DNA of 64,000 nucleotides from Bombella apis (GTDB taxonomy: Bacteria > Pseudomonadota > Alphaproteobacteria > Acetobacterales > Acetobacteraceae), in the NCBI RefSeq assembly GCF_018221685.1, contig NZ_JAGJTM010000004.1, forward strand, positions 62,001 through 126,000. The letters are read 5' to 3'. A model generated the notes under the pieces. That model saw only the letters and a program-made list of their open reading frames with translations. It was not told the DNA's origin and ran no database searches. Both the position numbers and the translations under genes were made by a program. Positions 16,623 to 24,980 of the stretch are shown here, in pieces; the first letter of the stretch is position 1, and each line of letters opens with the position of its first letter.

Positions 16623-18872
16623 ATGGCAGAAAACAGCCTCCCTCCCCATAGCAGGAGAATGGAAGCCGGTCATCGTCTTTCCGTTCTGGTGCCCCGTCCC
16701 TTCGATGGCCCGCTGGATTATCGGTCCGACAGGCTTCTGGTACCGGGAACGCTGGTGCGTGTGCCGCTGGGGCGGCAGGAGCTGACAGGTTGTGTGTGGG
16801 ACGGCGAGCCAGCCCATCTTCCTGTCGATTTCCGTCCGGTCTCCAGAGGGAAAACGTTCGCTTTTGCAAAACTGCGTCCCATCTCGGCCGTGCTGGAACA
16901 TGTACCGCCCCTCCCGGATGATCTCCGCCAGTTCATCGACTGGGTGGCGGCCTATGGCCTGAGTGCGCCGGGCATGGTGCTGGCCATTGCCCTGCGGGTT
17001 CCGGCGCAGGCGGGCAGCATGAAACCCCTCATGGGCTGGATGCGGAAACCCGGCCCCCTGCCGGACACGCTGCGTCTGACCCCGGCCCGCAGGGCCGTTC
17101 TGGAGGCTCTGGAACAGGGTGGTCCCGGCACCACGGCGATGCTGGCGGCGCAGAGCGGGGCCAGTGCGGCGGTGATCCGGGGTCTGGCCAATGCAGGGGT
17201 GCTGGAAGAGTGCCTCATGGAGGTACCATCCCCTGCCGGACAGGCGGACCCGGACCATGCCCCGCCGACCCTTTCCGCAGAGCAGGCCGAGGCGGCGGAG
17301 GCCCTGGTGGCCGGCGTGGAGGAGCGGACCTTCAATGTCACGCTGCTGGAGGGGGTGACGGGGTCCGGCAAGACGGAGGTCTATTTCGAGGCTGTGGCAG
17401 CGTGCCTGAGGCAGGGCAGGCAGGTACTGGTGCTGCTGCCGGAGATCGTCCTGACGGCCCAGTGGACGGACCGTTTTGAACGGCGCTTCGGCATCCGGCC
17501 TGCCGTCTGGCATTCCGAGCTGGGGCAGAAGACACGGCGGGAGACATGGTGCGCCATTGCCGAGGGGCGGCAGCAGGTTGTCGTGGGGGCACGCTCTGCC
17601 CTGTTCCTGCCTTTTGCCCGTCTCGGGCTTGTGGTGGTCGATGAGGAACACGAGAACACCTACAAGCAGGAAGAAGGCGTTCTCTATCACGGGCGGGACA
17701 TGGCCATCGTGCGGGCGAGGCTGGTGCAGGGGGCGGTCATTCTCGTCTCCGCCACACCGTCCATGGAGACGCTCGTCAATGTGCAGAAGGGGCGCTTCCG
17801 TCATGAGGTGCTGGAGGCCCGGCATGGAACGGCCCAGATGCCGGAGATCACCCTGATCGACATGAAGGAGCATGGCCCGGAGCGGGGGCAGTTTCTATCC
17901 CCTCTGCTCTGTGAGAGCATTGAAGAGCGGATGAAGGCCGGGGAGCAGAGCATGCTGTTTCTGAACCGGCGTGGCTATGCACCGATGACGTTGTGCCGTG
18001 CCTGTGGGCACCGCCTGCAATGTCCTCATTGTTCGGCGTGGATGGTGGAGCACAGGCGCCGCCGGATTCTGGCCTGTCATCACTGTGAATACACCCAGCC
18101 ACTTGTCAGTGCCTGTCCATCCTGCGGGGCGCAGGACAGTCTCGTGCCGATCGGCCCGGGGGTGGAGCGCATTCATGAGGAGGCACAGGCCCGCTTCCCG
18201 GATGCACGGCTGCTGAGCATGGTCTCCGACACGCTGACCTCGCCCACGGCCATGGAAGAAGCCGTGCGGAAAATCGCCAGCAGGGAGGTGGACCTCATCA
18301 TTGGCACGCAGGTCGTGGCCAAGGGCTGGCACTTCCCGGACCTGACGCTGGTCGGGGTGGTGGATGCGGACCTCGGGCTGGGTGGGGGTGACTTGCGGGC
18401 GGCGGAACGGACCATGCAGTTGCTTCATCAGGTGGCGGGGCGTGCAGGGCGTGGCACGAAGCCGGGGCAGGTGATGCTGCAAAGTTATGCGGGCGATCAC
18501 CCGGTGATGAAGGCCCTGCTGGCCAATGACTTCATCAGCTTCATGGAGCAGGAGGCCGCCCAGCGTCGTCCGGGATTCTGGCCTCCTTACGGGCGTCTTG
18601 CTGCTGTGATCGTCAGTGCGCCGAAGGAGCGGCAGGCGGAGGAGCTGGCCCGCCTGCTGGCCATGCACGCCCCACGGGGGGAGGGGATTCAGGTTCTGGG
18701 GCCGGCTCCGGCCCCTCTGGCCCTGTTGCGGGACCGCTACCGGTACCGTCTTCTCCTGCGGACCCGGCGGGACATCGCCCTTCAGCCCCTGCTGAGGCGG
18801 TGGCTGGACGGTGCGCCCCGCAAGAATGATGCCCGCATCGACGTGGACGTGGACCCGGTGTCTTTCATGTAA
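16623..18872 (+). CDS. priA: Primosomal protein N' (replication-restart helicase)
   Basis: A 3'-to-5' helicase that reloads the replisome at stalled forks. It is 749 residues, as usual. The N-terminal DNA-binding domain (SVLVPRPFDGPLDYR) leads into Walker A GVTGSGKTEVY and a DEEH box (VVVDEEHENTYKQ). The zinc-binding cysteines are CRACGHRLQCPHC and CHHCEY...CPSCG (eight Cys in the canonical arrangement). Late motifs are GTQVVAKGWHFPDLTLVGVVDADLG (written here in part) and HQVAGRAGRG. It is divergent from xerC. Confidence 0.97.
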   Translation: MAENSLPPHSRRMEAGHRLSVLVPRPFDGPLDYRSDRLLVPGTLVRVPLGRQELTGCVWDGEPAHLPVDFRPVSRGKTFAFAKLRPISAVLEHVPPLPDDLRQFIDWVAAYGLSAPGMVLAIALRVPAQAGSMKPLMGWMRKPGPLPDTLRLTPARRAVLEALEQGGPGTTAMLAAQSGASAAVIRGLANAGVLEECLMEVPSPAGQADPDHAPPTLSAEQAEAAEALVAGVEERTFNVTLLEGVTGSGKTEVYFEAVAACLRQGRQVLVLLPEIVLTAQWTDRFERRFGIRPAVWHSELGQKTRRETWCAIAEGRQQVVVGARSALFLPFARLGLVVVDEEHENTYKQEEGVLYHGRDMAIVRARLVQGAVILVSATPSMETLVNVQKGRFRHEVLEARHGTAQMPEITLIDMKEHGPERGQFLSPLLCESIEERMKAGEQSMLFLNRRGYAPMTLCRACGHRLQCPHCSAWMVEHRRRRILACHHCEYTQPLVSACPSCGAQDSLVPIGPGVERIHEEAQARFPDARLLSMVSDTLTSPTAMEEAVRKIASREVDLIIGTQVVAKGWHFPDLTLVGVVDADLGLGGGDLRAAERTMQLLHQVAGRAGRGTKPGQVMLQSYAGDHPVMKALLANDFISFMEQEAAQRRPGFWPPYGRLAAVIVSAPKERQAEELARLLAMHAPRGEGIQVLGPAPAPLALLRDRYRYRLLLRTRRDIALQPLLRRWLDGAPRKNDARIDVDVDPVSFM

Positions 18873-18882
18873 CCGGGAAAGG

Positions 18883-19629
18883 TCAGTCCGGGATGCCGTT
18901 GGCCTGCTGTTCCAGCTGCCGGTAGCGTTTCTGTCCGTCCGGGAGCAGGGGGGCGTGTGTCAGGGCCTCGGTATAGGCATGGAGGGCCTGATGGGGATGA
19001 TGGAGATGTTCCTGCGTGTGGGCCAGAATGTCCCAGCTCTGGGCATCGCCAGGGTCATGCACCAGCGCCACCTGAAGGTCCTGCACGGCTCCTGTCAGAT
19101 CATTGCCGAGAAAGCGGACGGCAGCCCGCTGGCGGCGGAGGAAGGCGTTGTCGGGCTGGAGGGTCAGAGCCGCAGAGAGGTCTTTTTCAGCGTCACCTGT
19201 ATGGCCCTGTTTGAGTTCAGCCTGTGCCTCGCTGAGCAGGATGCGGCCACTGTTCTTGACACTGTAGAGGCGCAGCGTGTCAGCCTTTTTCATCAGGCTG
19301 TGGGCCTTCTGGTCATCCTGTTCGCTGGCAATGGCCTGCTCGGTCTGTTCTAGCTTTTCTTTCAGGCTCGGGCTGTGCGGCTTTGGGGGCGGTGGAACAT
19401 GAAGGCTGTTTTTGGAGTCGGGTGCGGGTATTGCTGCATGGGGCTGGCCCTGCACTGGCTTGTGGGCCGGAGCGGTGGCTGCCATGGCCGCTGGCCCTGC
19501 ACTGTAGAGTAGACAGGCCGTCGCCATAAAAAAAGCCCCCAGCCGAAAAGCGGGAGGCTTCAGCCCCCCCGAGGGGGCTTCACGCTTCAGAGCATGAAAG
19601 ACAGGGCGGCGCAGCGGAGCCGTGGACAT
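18883..19629 (-). CDS. Exported TPR protein of unknown role
   Basis: About 248 residues. A hydrophobic segment, GAFFMATACLLYSAGPAAMAA, looks like a signal sequence, followed by a Pro/His-rich linker and three to four TPR-like repeats (ILLSEAQAELKQGHTGDAEKDL, given in part; AALTLQPDNAFLRRQRAAV; ALVHDPGDAQSWDILAHT). The start is uncertain: 19644, 19629 and 19527 are all in frame. A terminator-like hairpin lies inside the frame at 19528-19580, so the real start may be 19527, just after its U run, or translation may cross the hairpin. It is downstream of rpmJ. Confidence 0.68.
   Translation of the reverse strand: MSTAPLRRPVFHALKREAPSGGLKPPAFRLGAFFMATACLLYSAGPAAMAATAPAHKPVQGQPHAAIPAPDSKNSLHVPPPPKPHSPSLKEKLEQTEQAIASEQDDQKAHSLMKKADTLRLYSVKNSGRILLSEAQAELKQGHTGDAEKDLSAALTLQPDNAFLRRQRAAVRFLGNDLTGAVQDLQVALVHDPGDAQSWDILAHTQEHLHHPHQALHAYTEALTHAPLLPDGQKRYRQLEQQANGIPD
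19528..19580 (-). terminator. Terminator-like hairpin between rpmJ and the TPR gene
   Basis: On the minus strand AAGCCCCC (19573-19580) pairs perfectly with GGGGGCTT (19533-19540), with a smaller inner stem, followed by T7. It is well placed to end rpmJ, but it overlaps the 5' end of the next reading frame. Confidence 0.72.
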
Positions 19630-19656
19630 GCCGCACCGTCCCATCCGTCTGTCAGC

Positions 19657-19782
19657 TCAGCCCTGACGGGCCTTCATGCGCGGGTTCTGCTTGTTGATGA
19701 CATACACGCGACCGCGACGGCGCACGACACGGCAGTTCTTGTCACGAACCTTGGCGGACTTCAGGCTGTTACGGATCTTCAT
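19657..19782 (-). CDS. rpmJ: 50S ribosomal protein L36
   Basis: 41 residues: [20 protein letters not shown], then [21 protein letters not shown] in parts. The usual L36 core is present, but only one cysteine remains, so this is the zinc-free (C-minus) 41-residue type. Its ATG at 19782 is preceded by a GGGGAGCC-like ribosome-binding site. It stands alone, away from the main ribosomal operons, as is common for this type. Confidence 0.95.
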   Translation of the reverse strand: MKIRNSLKSAKVRDKNCRVVRRRGRVYVINKQNPRMKARQG

Positions 19783-19967
19783 GATGTTCAGGCTCCCCGA
19801 CAGAAAAGACAGGCCTGCCTGCCCTTCCGGACAGCGGCTCTCATAATGCAGGGCTGAGACGCCCGCGAAACTTGGCGTCCGCATACCCTGTCCTTTGGGG
19901 GTGAGTCAAGGTTGTGGCGGCCAAAACCCCATTTCTTCCTGATCCTTTTCAGATTATGCTGCCCGGC

Positions 19968-20429
19968 ATGAGCCAGTTTCCATCTTTTCGTCCTTCATGT
20001 TTCCGCAAGCTCGTGCCGGTTCTTTTCCTGGGGAGCCTCTGTCTGGCCAGCCAGGCCTGGGCAGGGGGTGCGGCCCGAACGGATGATGACGATCCAGCCG
20101 TGAATGCCAAGGGCGTCGTGGTGAACAATATCCTTGCTGTTCTGCGGGTCAGCCCGAATTCGGCGGGCAACCAGTGCCTGAAGACCCTGGATGAGATGCG
20201 CAAGGTGCAGAAGCAGCTGGATGACGAGGAAACGGCCCAGCGCAGCTTCGATGTCGGTCTTCTACGGGATGTGCTGGAATCGGACATGGAGAGCGTGATT
20301 GCCAGCTGCGGCCGGGATGCCCGCACGGCCTGTGGGGGTGGGGTTGCCGGGCAGAATGCACGGCTGGGCAAGATATGTAACCAGCTCTCTGAACTCGATT
20401 CGGAAGATCAGGGCGACGATCTCCAGTAA
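19968..20429 (+). CDS. Small exported protein of unknown function
   Basis: 153 residues. A signal peptide (CFRKLVPVLFLGSLCLASQAWA) ends near AWA-GG. The mature part is acidic and has four cysteines (NQCLKTL, IASCGRD, TACGGG, KICNQL), which could form two disulfides in the periplasm. A helical stretch, LDEMRKVQKQLDDEE, may be coiled coil. It ends with an acidic tail, LDSEDQGDDLQ. No family is recognised. It is monocistronic, followed by a strong terminator, so it is likely real. Confidence 0.65.
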   Translation: MSQFPSFRPSCFRKLVPVLFLGSLCLASQAWAGGAARTDDDDPAVNAKGVVVNNILAVLRVSPNSAGNQCLKTLDEMRKVQKQLDDEETAQRSFDVGLLRDVLESDMESVIASCGRDARTACGGGVAGQNARLGKICNQLSELDSEDQGDDLQ

Positions 20430-20446
20430 GTGGGCGGGACCGCCAG

Positions 20447-20485
20447 AAAAAGCCCCTGTTCCGTAAAAGGAGCAGGGGCTTTTCT
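20447..20485. terminator. Bidirectional intrinsic terminator
   Basis: AAAAAGCCCCTG, a loop, CAGGGGCTTTTCT. It separates the small exported gene (plus) from ptrB (minus). Nearly the same hairpin occurs at 40247. Confidence 0.9.
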
Positions 20486-20494
20486 TTCAGGAGG

Positions 20495-22636
20495 TCAGTT
20501 TTCTGCCTGTTTCAGGCTCCAGAGGGCGAAGGCCTGCACGAGAGCCACTTCCTTCAGGCGGGCAAAGCGCCCCGAAGACCCACCATGCCCTGCCTCCATG
20601 TTGATCTGGCAGAGGAAGGGCCCCCCCCGTGCCTCTTCCCGCAGGCGGGCGATCCATTTGGCAGGCTCCCAGTAGGTTACCCGTGGGTCGGACAACCCTC
20701 CCAGGGCCAGAATGGCCGGGTAGGAGACGGGGCGGATGTTGTCATAGGGAGAATAGCTGGCGATGAGGTCGTAAGCCTCCGGGTCCGTCAGCGGGTTACC
20801 CCATTCCGGCCATTCCGGCGGCGTAAGCGGCAGGGAGACGTCCGACATGGTGTTCAGCATGTCCACGAACGGTACCTGTGCGGCGATACCGGCAAACAGC
20901 TCCGGTGCCATGTTGGCAACGGCTCCCATCAGCAGCCCGCCTGCCGAGCCCCCATGCGCCACGATGCGGCGGGGGGCGGTGTAGCCTTCGGCAATCAGGT
21001 GCCGGGCACAGCTGATGAAGTCGGTGAAGCTGTTGGTCTTTTTGGTTGCCCGCCCTTCAAGGAACCAGTTCCAGCCTTTTTCACTGCCACCCCGCACGTG
21101 GGCCGTGGCATGGATCACGCCACGGTCCACGAGGCTGAGGGCGGTGGTGGAGAAGCTGGCCTCCATGGAGATGCCGTAGGAACCATAGCCGTACAGCAGC
21201 ATGGGATTCTGCCCATCCAGCTTCGTCCCTTTCTTCATCAGGAGGGTGACGGGCACCATGGCGCCATCATCAGCCCGGGCGAACAGGCGGCGTGTCTCAT
21301 AGGCGGCAGGGTCGTGGCCCGAGGGAACCTCCCGTATCTTGCGGAGGTTTTTCTCCCCTGTCCGCATGTCATAATCATACCAGTGCGCCGGGGTCGTGGG
21401 GGACTGGTAGATGTAGCGCAGGAAGGGCTGGTCATATTCCAGCACGCCCAGCAGGCTGAGCGTATAGGCGGGTTCGTCCATGCTGATATGGCGGGCATGG
21501 CGGCGGATGTCGCCCCTGTCGGCGTCCTCACGGCTGAGGGTGAAGATTTCCGTATTGCCGTTGCGCCGCTCCAGCCAGGCCAGATGGTCCTTCCCGGCAC
21601 TGACACCGAGGAGGAAATGGCCTTCCTCATGGGGCAGGAACTCCCGCCAGTGGGCACGGTCCGGCGTGGCTTCCGGGGCCGTCATCAGCTTGAAGTCCAC
21701 GGCCCCGCCTGCGTTGGTCAGGACGATGAAGCGGTCCTGCCAGTGGGTCAGGCTGTAGCGTTCCCCCCGCACCAGCGGTGCAGCGACTTTGGGCATGGCC
21801 GTCGGGTCTGAGGCGGGGATGAGCAGGGTCTCGTTCGTGTCATGGTCACCCCTTTCAATGGCGATCCATTTCCGGGAGGCACTGACACCGATGCTGAGGA
21901 AGAAGCCGGGGTCGGTTTCGTCAAAGATGAGCGTGTCCTCACCACCCAGAAGCGGGCGGCGATAGATGCGGGAGGGGCGACCATTGTCGTCCCGGTAGAT
22001 CCAGAAGAGATGCTGGCTGTCCGGGGAGAGGGTGAAGCTGCCCGTGCTGCTTTCCACGGCGGGGGCGCAGAGTTCACCCGTGGCAAGGTCCTTGACCTGA
22101 ATCCGGTAGACTTCCGACCCCTGCACGTCCTCGGCATAGACGTAATAACGGTGGTCCTCTGTGTGGGCGGCCTGGGCGAGGCTGTAGAAGCTGTGCCGGG
22201 CGGCCAGTTCGTTCACGTCCAGCAGGATTTCTTCCGGTCCGTCGGCCTCGCTGGCCCCGGCCTTGCGGGGGCGGCGGACATGGAGCGGGTACTGGGCGTC
22301 CTTCTCGAAGCGCAGGCCGTACAGCCACGGCCCGTCAGGCAGCGGCACGGACTCTTCTGCCGGAGGAATGCGGCCGACCATCTCCTTGAAGAGGTCTTCC
22401 TGAAGCGGCACCGTTCCGGCGAGGACGGCCTCCGTATAGGCGTTTTCCTGTTTCAGATGGGAGCGTATGTCATCCCGCAGGACGGACGGGTCCCGCAGGA
22501 CCTTCTGCCAGTTTTCGTCCTTCATCCATGCGTAGGAATCTGTACGGGTGCGGCCGAGCTGTTCCAGCACGACGGGATTGCGCCGGGCCACGGGGGCCTT
22601 GGGCAGGGCGGGAGTGGTGTGTTTGTCAGCAGTCAT
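20495..22636 (-). CDS. ptrB: Oligopeptidase B / prolyl oligopeptidase family serine peptidase
   Basis: A cytosolic S9 peptidase cutting short peptides, probably after basic residues. It has 713 residues from the ATG at 22636. An N-terminal seven-bladed propeller covers about residues 75-430. The alpha/beta-hydrolase domain has YGYGSYGISMEASFS, the nucleophile in AHGGSAGGLLMGAV, Asp in GLSDPRVTYWEPAKW and His in EAGHGGSSGR, so the triad is intact. The propeller and catalytic domain follow the oligopeptidase B pattern more closely than prolyl endopeptidase. There is no signal peptide. Confidence 0.93.
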   Translation of the reverse strand: MTADKHTTPALPKAPVARRNPVVLEQLGRTRTDSYAWMKDENWQKVLRDPSVLRDDIRSHLKQENAYTEAVLAGTVPLQEDLFKEMVGRIPPAEESVPLPDGPWLYGLRFEKDAQYPLHVRRPRKAGASEADGPEEILLDVNELAARHSFYSLAQAAHTEDHRYYVYAEDVQGSEVYRIQVKDLATGELCAPAVESSTGSFTLSPDSQHLFWIYRDDNGRPSRIYRRPLLGGEDTLIFDETDPGFFLSIGVSASRKWIAIERGDHDTNETLLIPASDPTAMPKVAAPLVRGERYSLTHWQDRFIVLTNAGGAVDFKLMTAPEATPDRAHWREFLPHEEGHFLLGVSAGKDHLAWLERRNGNTEIFTLSREDADRGDIRRHARHISMDEPAYTLSLLGVLEYDQPFLRYIYQSPTTPAHWYDYDMRTGEKNLRKIREVPSGHDPAAYETRRLFARADDGAMVPVTLLMKKGTKLDGQNPMLLYGYGSYGISMEASFSTTALSLVDRGVIHATAHVRGGSEKGWNWFLEGRATKKTNSFTDFISCARHLIAEGYTAPRRIVAHGGSAGGLLMGAVANMAPELFAGIAAQVPFVDMLNTMSDVSLPLTPPEWPEWGNPLTDPEAYDLIASYSPYDNIRPVSYPAILALGGLSDPRVTYWEPAKWIARLREEARGGPFLCQINMEAGHGGSSGRFARLKEVALVQAFALWSLKQAEN

Positions 22637-22688
22637 GGGGGAGATGTGGCGGTTGATCGGGAGGGATTCAATGGTCCAGATGGAGACG

Positions 22689-23510
22689 TCATGAGGCGTC
22701 ATAAAGAAAATGCCGCAGCCGGCCCGTCTGTTCCGGCTGAAGTGGCAGCGCCTGCGTCCCTATGGCGGCGACCGGGGTCAGGCTCAGGGCCGTGATGAGC
22801 CAGGCCCCCTGGAACTTGGGAATGTCGGCTTCCGTCAGGAGGCGTTCCGTGCAGAGACCGGCAGAGAGCAGGCGGCCCCGGGAGATTCCGGGCAGGATTC
22901 CGGCGGAGAGGGGTGGCGTGACGATCTGCCTATCCAGCAGGGCCAGAAAGCTGGCGGCTGTGGCTTCGGCAATCTCACCCTCGTGGGTGAGCCAGAGGGC
23001 ATCATCGGCCCCTTTTTCCCGTGCTTCCATGCGGGCAAGGATGGCGGGCAGGGCGTTGAGGGACTTCACCCGGTTCAGCACGGCTTGCCTGTCCCGTCGC
23101 TGCGTGCTGACATGCAGCCGGACGGGGGTGGCGGACTGTTCTGACGGCGGGGCTGTCGTGATGAGCAGTGTGGTGTGTGGTCTGACAGGCGGAGCCAGCC
23201 CTCTTGGGCCGGGGCCTCGTGTGAGGGTCAGGCGGGCGGAACCATCCGTCAGGCTGTTGGCAGCCATCAGGTGGGGCAGGGCCTGCCGGATCGTGTCCCG
23301 TCCGGGAAAGGGCAGGCGCAGGGTATGGCAGCCATCTTCCAGCCGTGCCAGATGGGCTTCCAGCCGGGGGGCAGCCCCGTGGCGAAGCTGCATGGTTTCA
23401 AAAAGCCCATCACCCAGCAGAAAACCACGGTCCTGTGCCATGATGGCTGGACTGTCCGCCGGGAGCAGCTGGTCATTGAGCCAGAGAAAGGGGCAGGGTG
23501 TGGGTGCCAT
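22689..23510 (-). CDS. pabC: Aminotransferase class IV, probable aminodeoxychorismate lyase
   Basis: Fold-type IV PLP enzyme of 273 residues. It shows DRGFLLGDGLFETM near the N-terminus, the PLP lysine in NRVKSLNAL, and EATAASFLALL with LPGISRGRLL. It starts 3 bp after the pabB stop codon, so the pair is co-transcribed. PabB plus PabC turn chorismate into p-aminobenzoate for FolP. A branched-chain or D-amino-acid aminotransferase has a similar fold, but the pabB context decides for PabC. Confidence 0.87.
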   Translation of the reverse strand: MAPTPCPFLWLNDQLLPADSPAIMAQDRGFLLGDGLFETMQLRHGAAPRLEAHLARLEDGCHTLRLPFPGRDTIRQALPHLMAANSLTDGSARLTLTRGPGPRGLAPPVRPHTTLLITTAPPSEQSATPVRLHVSTQRRDRQAVLNRVKSLNALPAILARMEAREKGADDALWLTHEGEIAEATAASFLALLDRQIVTPPLSAGILPGISRGRLLSAGLCTERLLTEADIPKFQGAWLITALSLTPVAAIGTQALPLQPEQTGRLRHFLYDAS

Positions 23511-23513
23511 GCA

Positions 23514-24860
23514 TCAGGCTCCATGGTCACGCAGGACGGCCAGCAGGGGAGCGGCCTTGAGGCACATTTCCTCATATTCCCGCTCTGGATGTGAAGGGTA
23601 GGTGATGCCCCCACCGGCTCCTACCTGCAAATGGCTGGCTGTGGCGCTGATGCTGCGGATGATGACGGAACTGTCCAGCGCACCATCCCAGCCCAGCCGG
23701 AAAAGCGTGCCGCAATAGGCTCCTCTGGCAGAAGACTCGACCTCATCAATGATCTGCATGGCCCGGTATTTCGGGGCTCCGGTGACGGAACCGGGGGGAA
23801 TCGTGGCTGCCAGAAGGTCGGTGGCATCATGGTCCCTTTGAAGCTGCCCCGTCACGCTGGAGACGAGATGGTGAACGTGAGCGAACCGTTCCACGGCAAA
23901 AAGCTGCGGAACATCCACACTGCCCAGCTGACAGACCCTGCCGATGTCGTGGCGCATGAGGTCGGTGATCATCAGGTTCTCGGCCAGCTCTTTCTCATCC
24001 CTGTGGAGGGCCTCTTTCAGGGCGCCATTCTGCTGGGGATCATCACTGACGGGGCAGGTGCCCTTGATGGGCCGTGTCTCGATGCGTCCCTGACGGTCCA
24101 GTGAAAGAAAGCGTTCGACCGAGGCACTGAGCAGCGTGAAGTCCGGCGTGTGGAACCAGGCCCCGAAGGGGGCCGGGCAGCGAGTGCGGAGCTGATTGTA
24201 GAGGGCGTGCAGATCGAGCGTCTCCGGGCGGGGGGCGACCCAGCGCATTGTCAGGTTGGCCTGAAAGATGTCTCCGGCCGCAATGTACTCCTGCACGGTC
24301 CGGACGGCAGCCTGCCACGTGGCGGCATCCTGTTCGGCCACGGGAGTGAGAGACGGCCCCGGGTGGTCCGGTCTGGCCGTGGTGGCGGGCTGGCCCGGTG
24401 GTGGGGTGCCGTCCGCACTGGCCCACCAGAGCCTCTGCTCCCGCCTGTCGAAAATGAACAGGTCCCGGCAGGCCAGTGCTGTGAAGGCGGGGCAGTCCGT
24501 TGCGTGGCGGGAGGTGAGGCCCTCACGGGCCATGCCGGCCTCATAGCTGAGCAGGCCGATCACGCCGCCGGTGAAGGGAAGTTCCGGCAGATGGGGGGAA
24601 GGGCGGCCCGCCGGTGCATGGGCGGCCCGAAAGGCCCGCAGATGCTGCGGGAGATGGTGCATCTCCGCCAGGGGCAGGGTGAGCCGTCCGGCCGGACGGG
24701 GACAGAGGAAGCTCCAGCGATGCCGTTCCTGTTCTGCCGGGCCGCCGCTATCGAGAAAGACGGATGCGCCTCCCTCCCGGCAGAGGGGGAAGAGCCGCTC
24801 CGGGGGGCACCATGGCAGTTCCGTGATGTGGGGGGCAGGAAGAGGAGGAGAAAAAGGCAT
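23514..24860 (-). CDS. pabB: Aminodeoxychorismate synthase component I
   Basis: Aminates chorismate to aminodeoxychorismate. The C-terminal chorismate-binding domain shows AGDIFQANLTMRW, ETRPIKGTCPVS with the Lys that marks PabB over anthranilate synthase (TrpE usually has PIAGT), RHDIGRVC, IPPGSVTGAPKYRAM and the final GAGGGITYPSHPEREYEE. The start used, ATG at 24860 (MPFSPPLPAPH), gives 448 residues; a GTG at 24918 is also in frame. No pabA glutaminase is in the window. It is divergent from gyrA. Confidence 0.93.
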   Translation of the reverse strand: MPFSPPLPAPHITELPWCPPERLFPLCREGGASVFLDSGGPAEQERHRWSFLCPRPAGRLTLPLAEMHHLPQHLRAFRAAHAPAGRPSPHLPELPFTGGVIGLLSYEAGMAREGLTSRHATDCPAFTALACRDLFIFDRREQRLWWASADGTPPPGQPATTARPDHPGPSLTPVAEQDAATWQAAVRTVQEYIAAGDIFQANLTMRWVAPRPETLDLHALYNQLRTRCPAPFGAWFHTPDFTLLSASVERFLSLDRQGRIETRPIKGTCPVSDDPQQNGALKEALHRDEKELAENLMITDLMRHDIGRVCQLGSVDVPQLFAVERFAHVHHLVSSVTGQLQRDHDATDLLAATIPPGSVTGAPKYRAMQIIDEVESSARGAYCGTLFRLGWDGALDSSVIIRSISATASHLQVGAGGGITYPSHPEREYEEMCLKAAPLLAVLRDHGA

Positions 24861-24980
24861 GGGGGAGGGGCGGGGTATCAGGTCACGTTGCAGCAGGGCG
24901 GGTGGGGAGGAACTAGGCACCTGAGGTAGAATGGGTTATGCTCGATCACTGACCATTTACAGAAAACTGGTGGACCTGTC

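Noticed and set aside
16530..17873. 447-codon open frame antisense to priA
   Set aside because: Shadow frame; priA has all helicase and zinc motifs on the plus strand.
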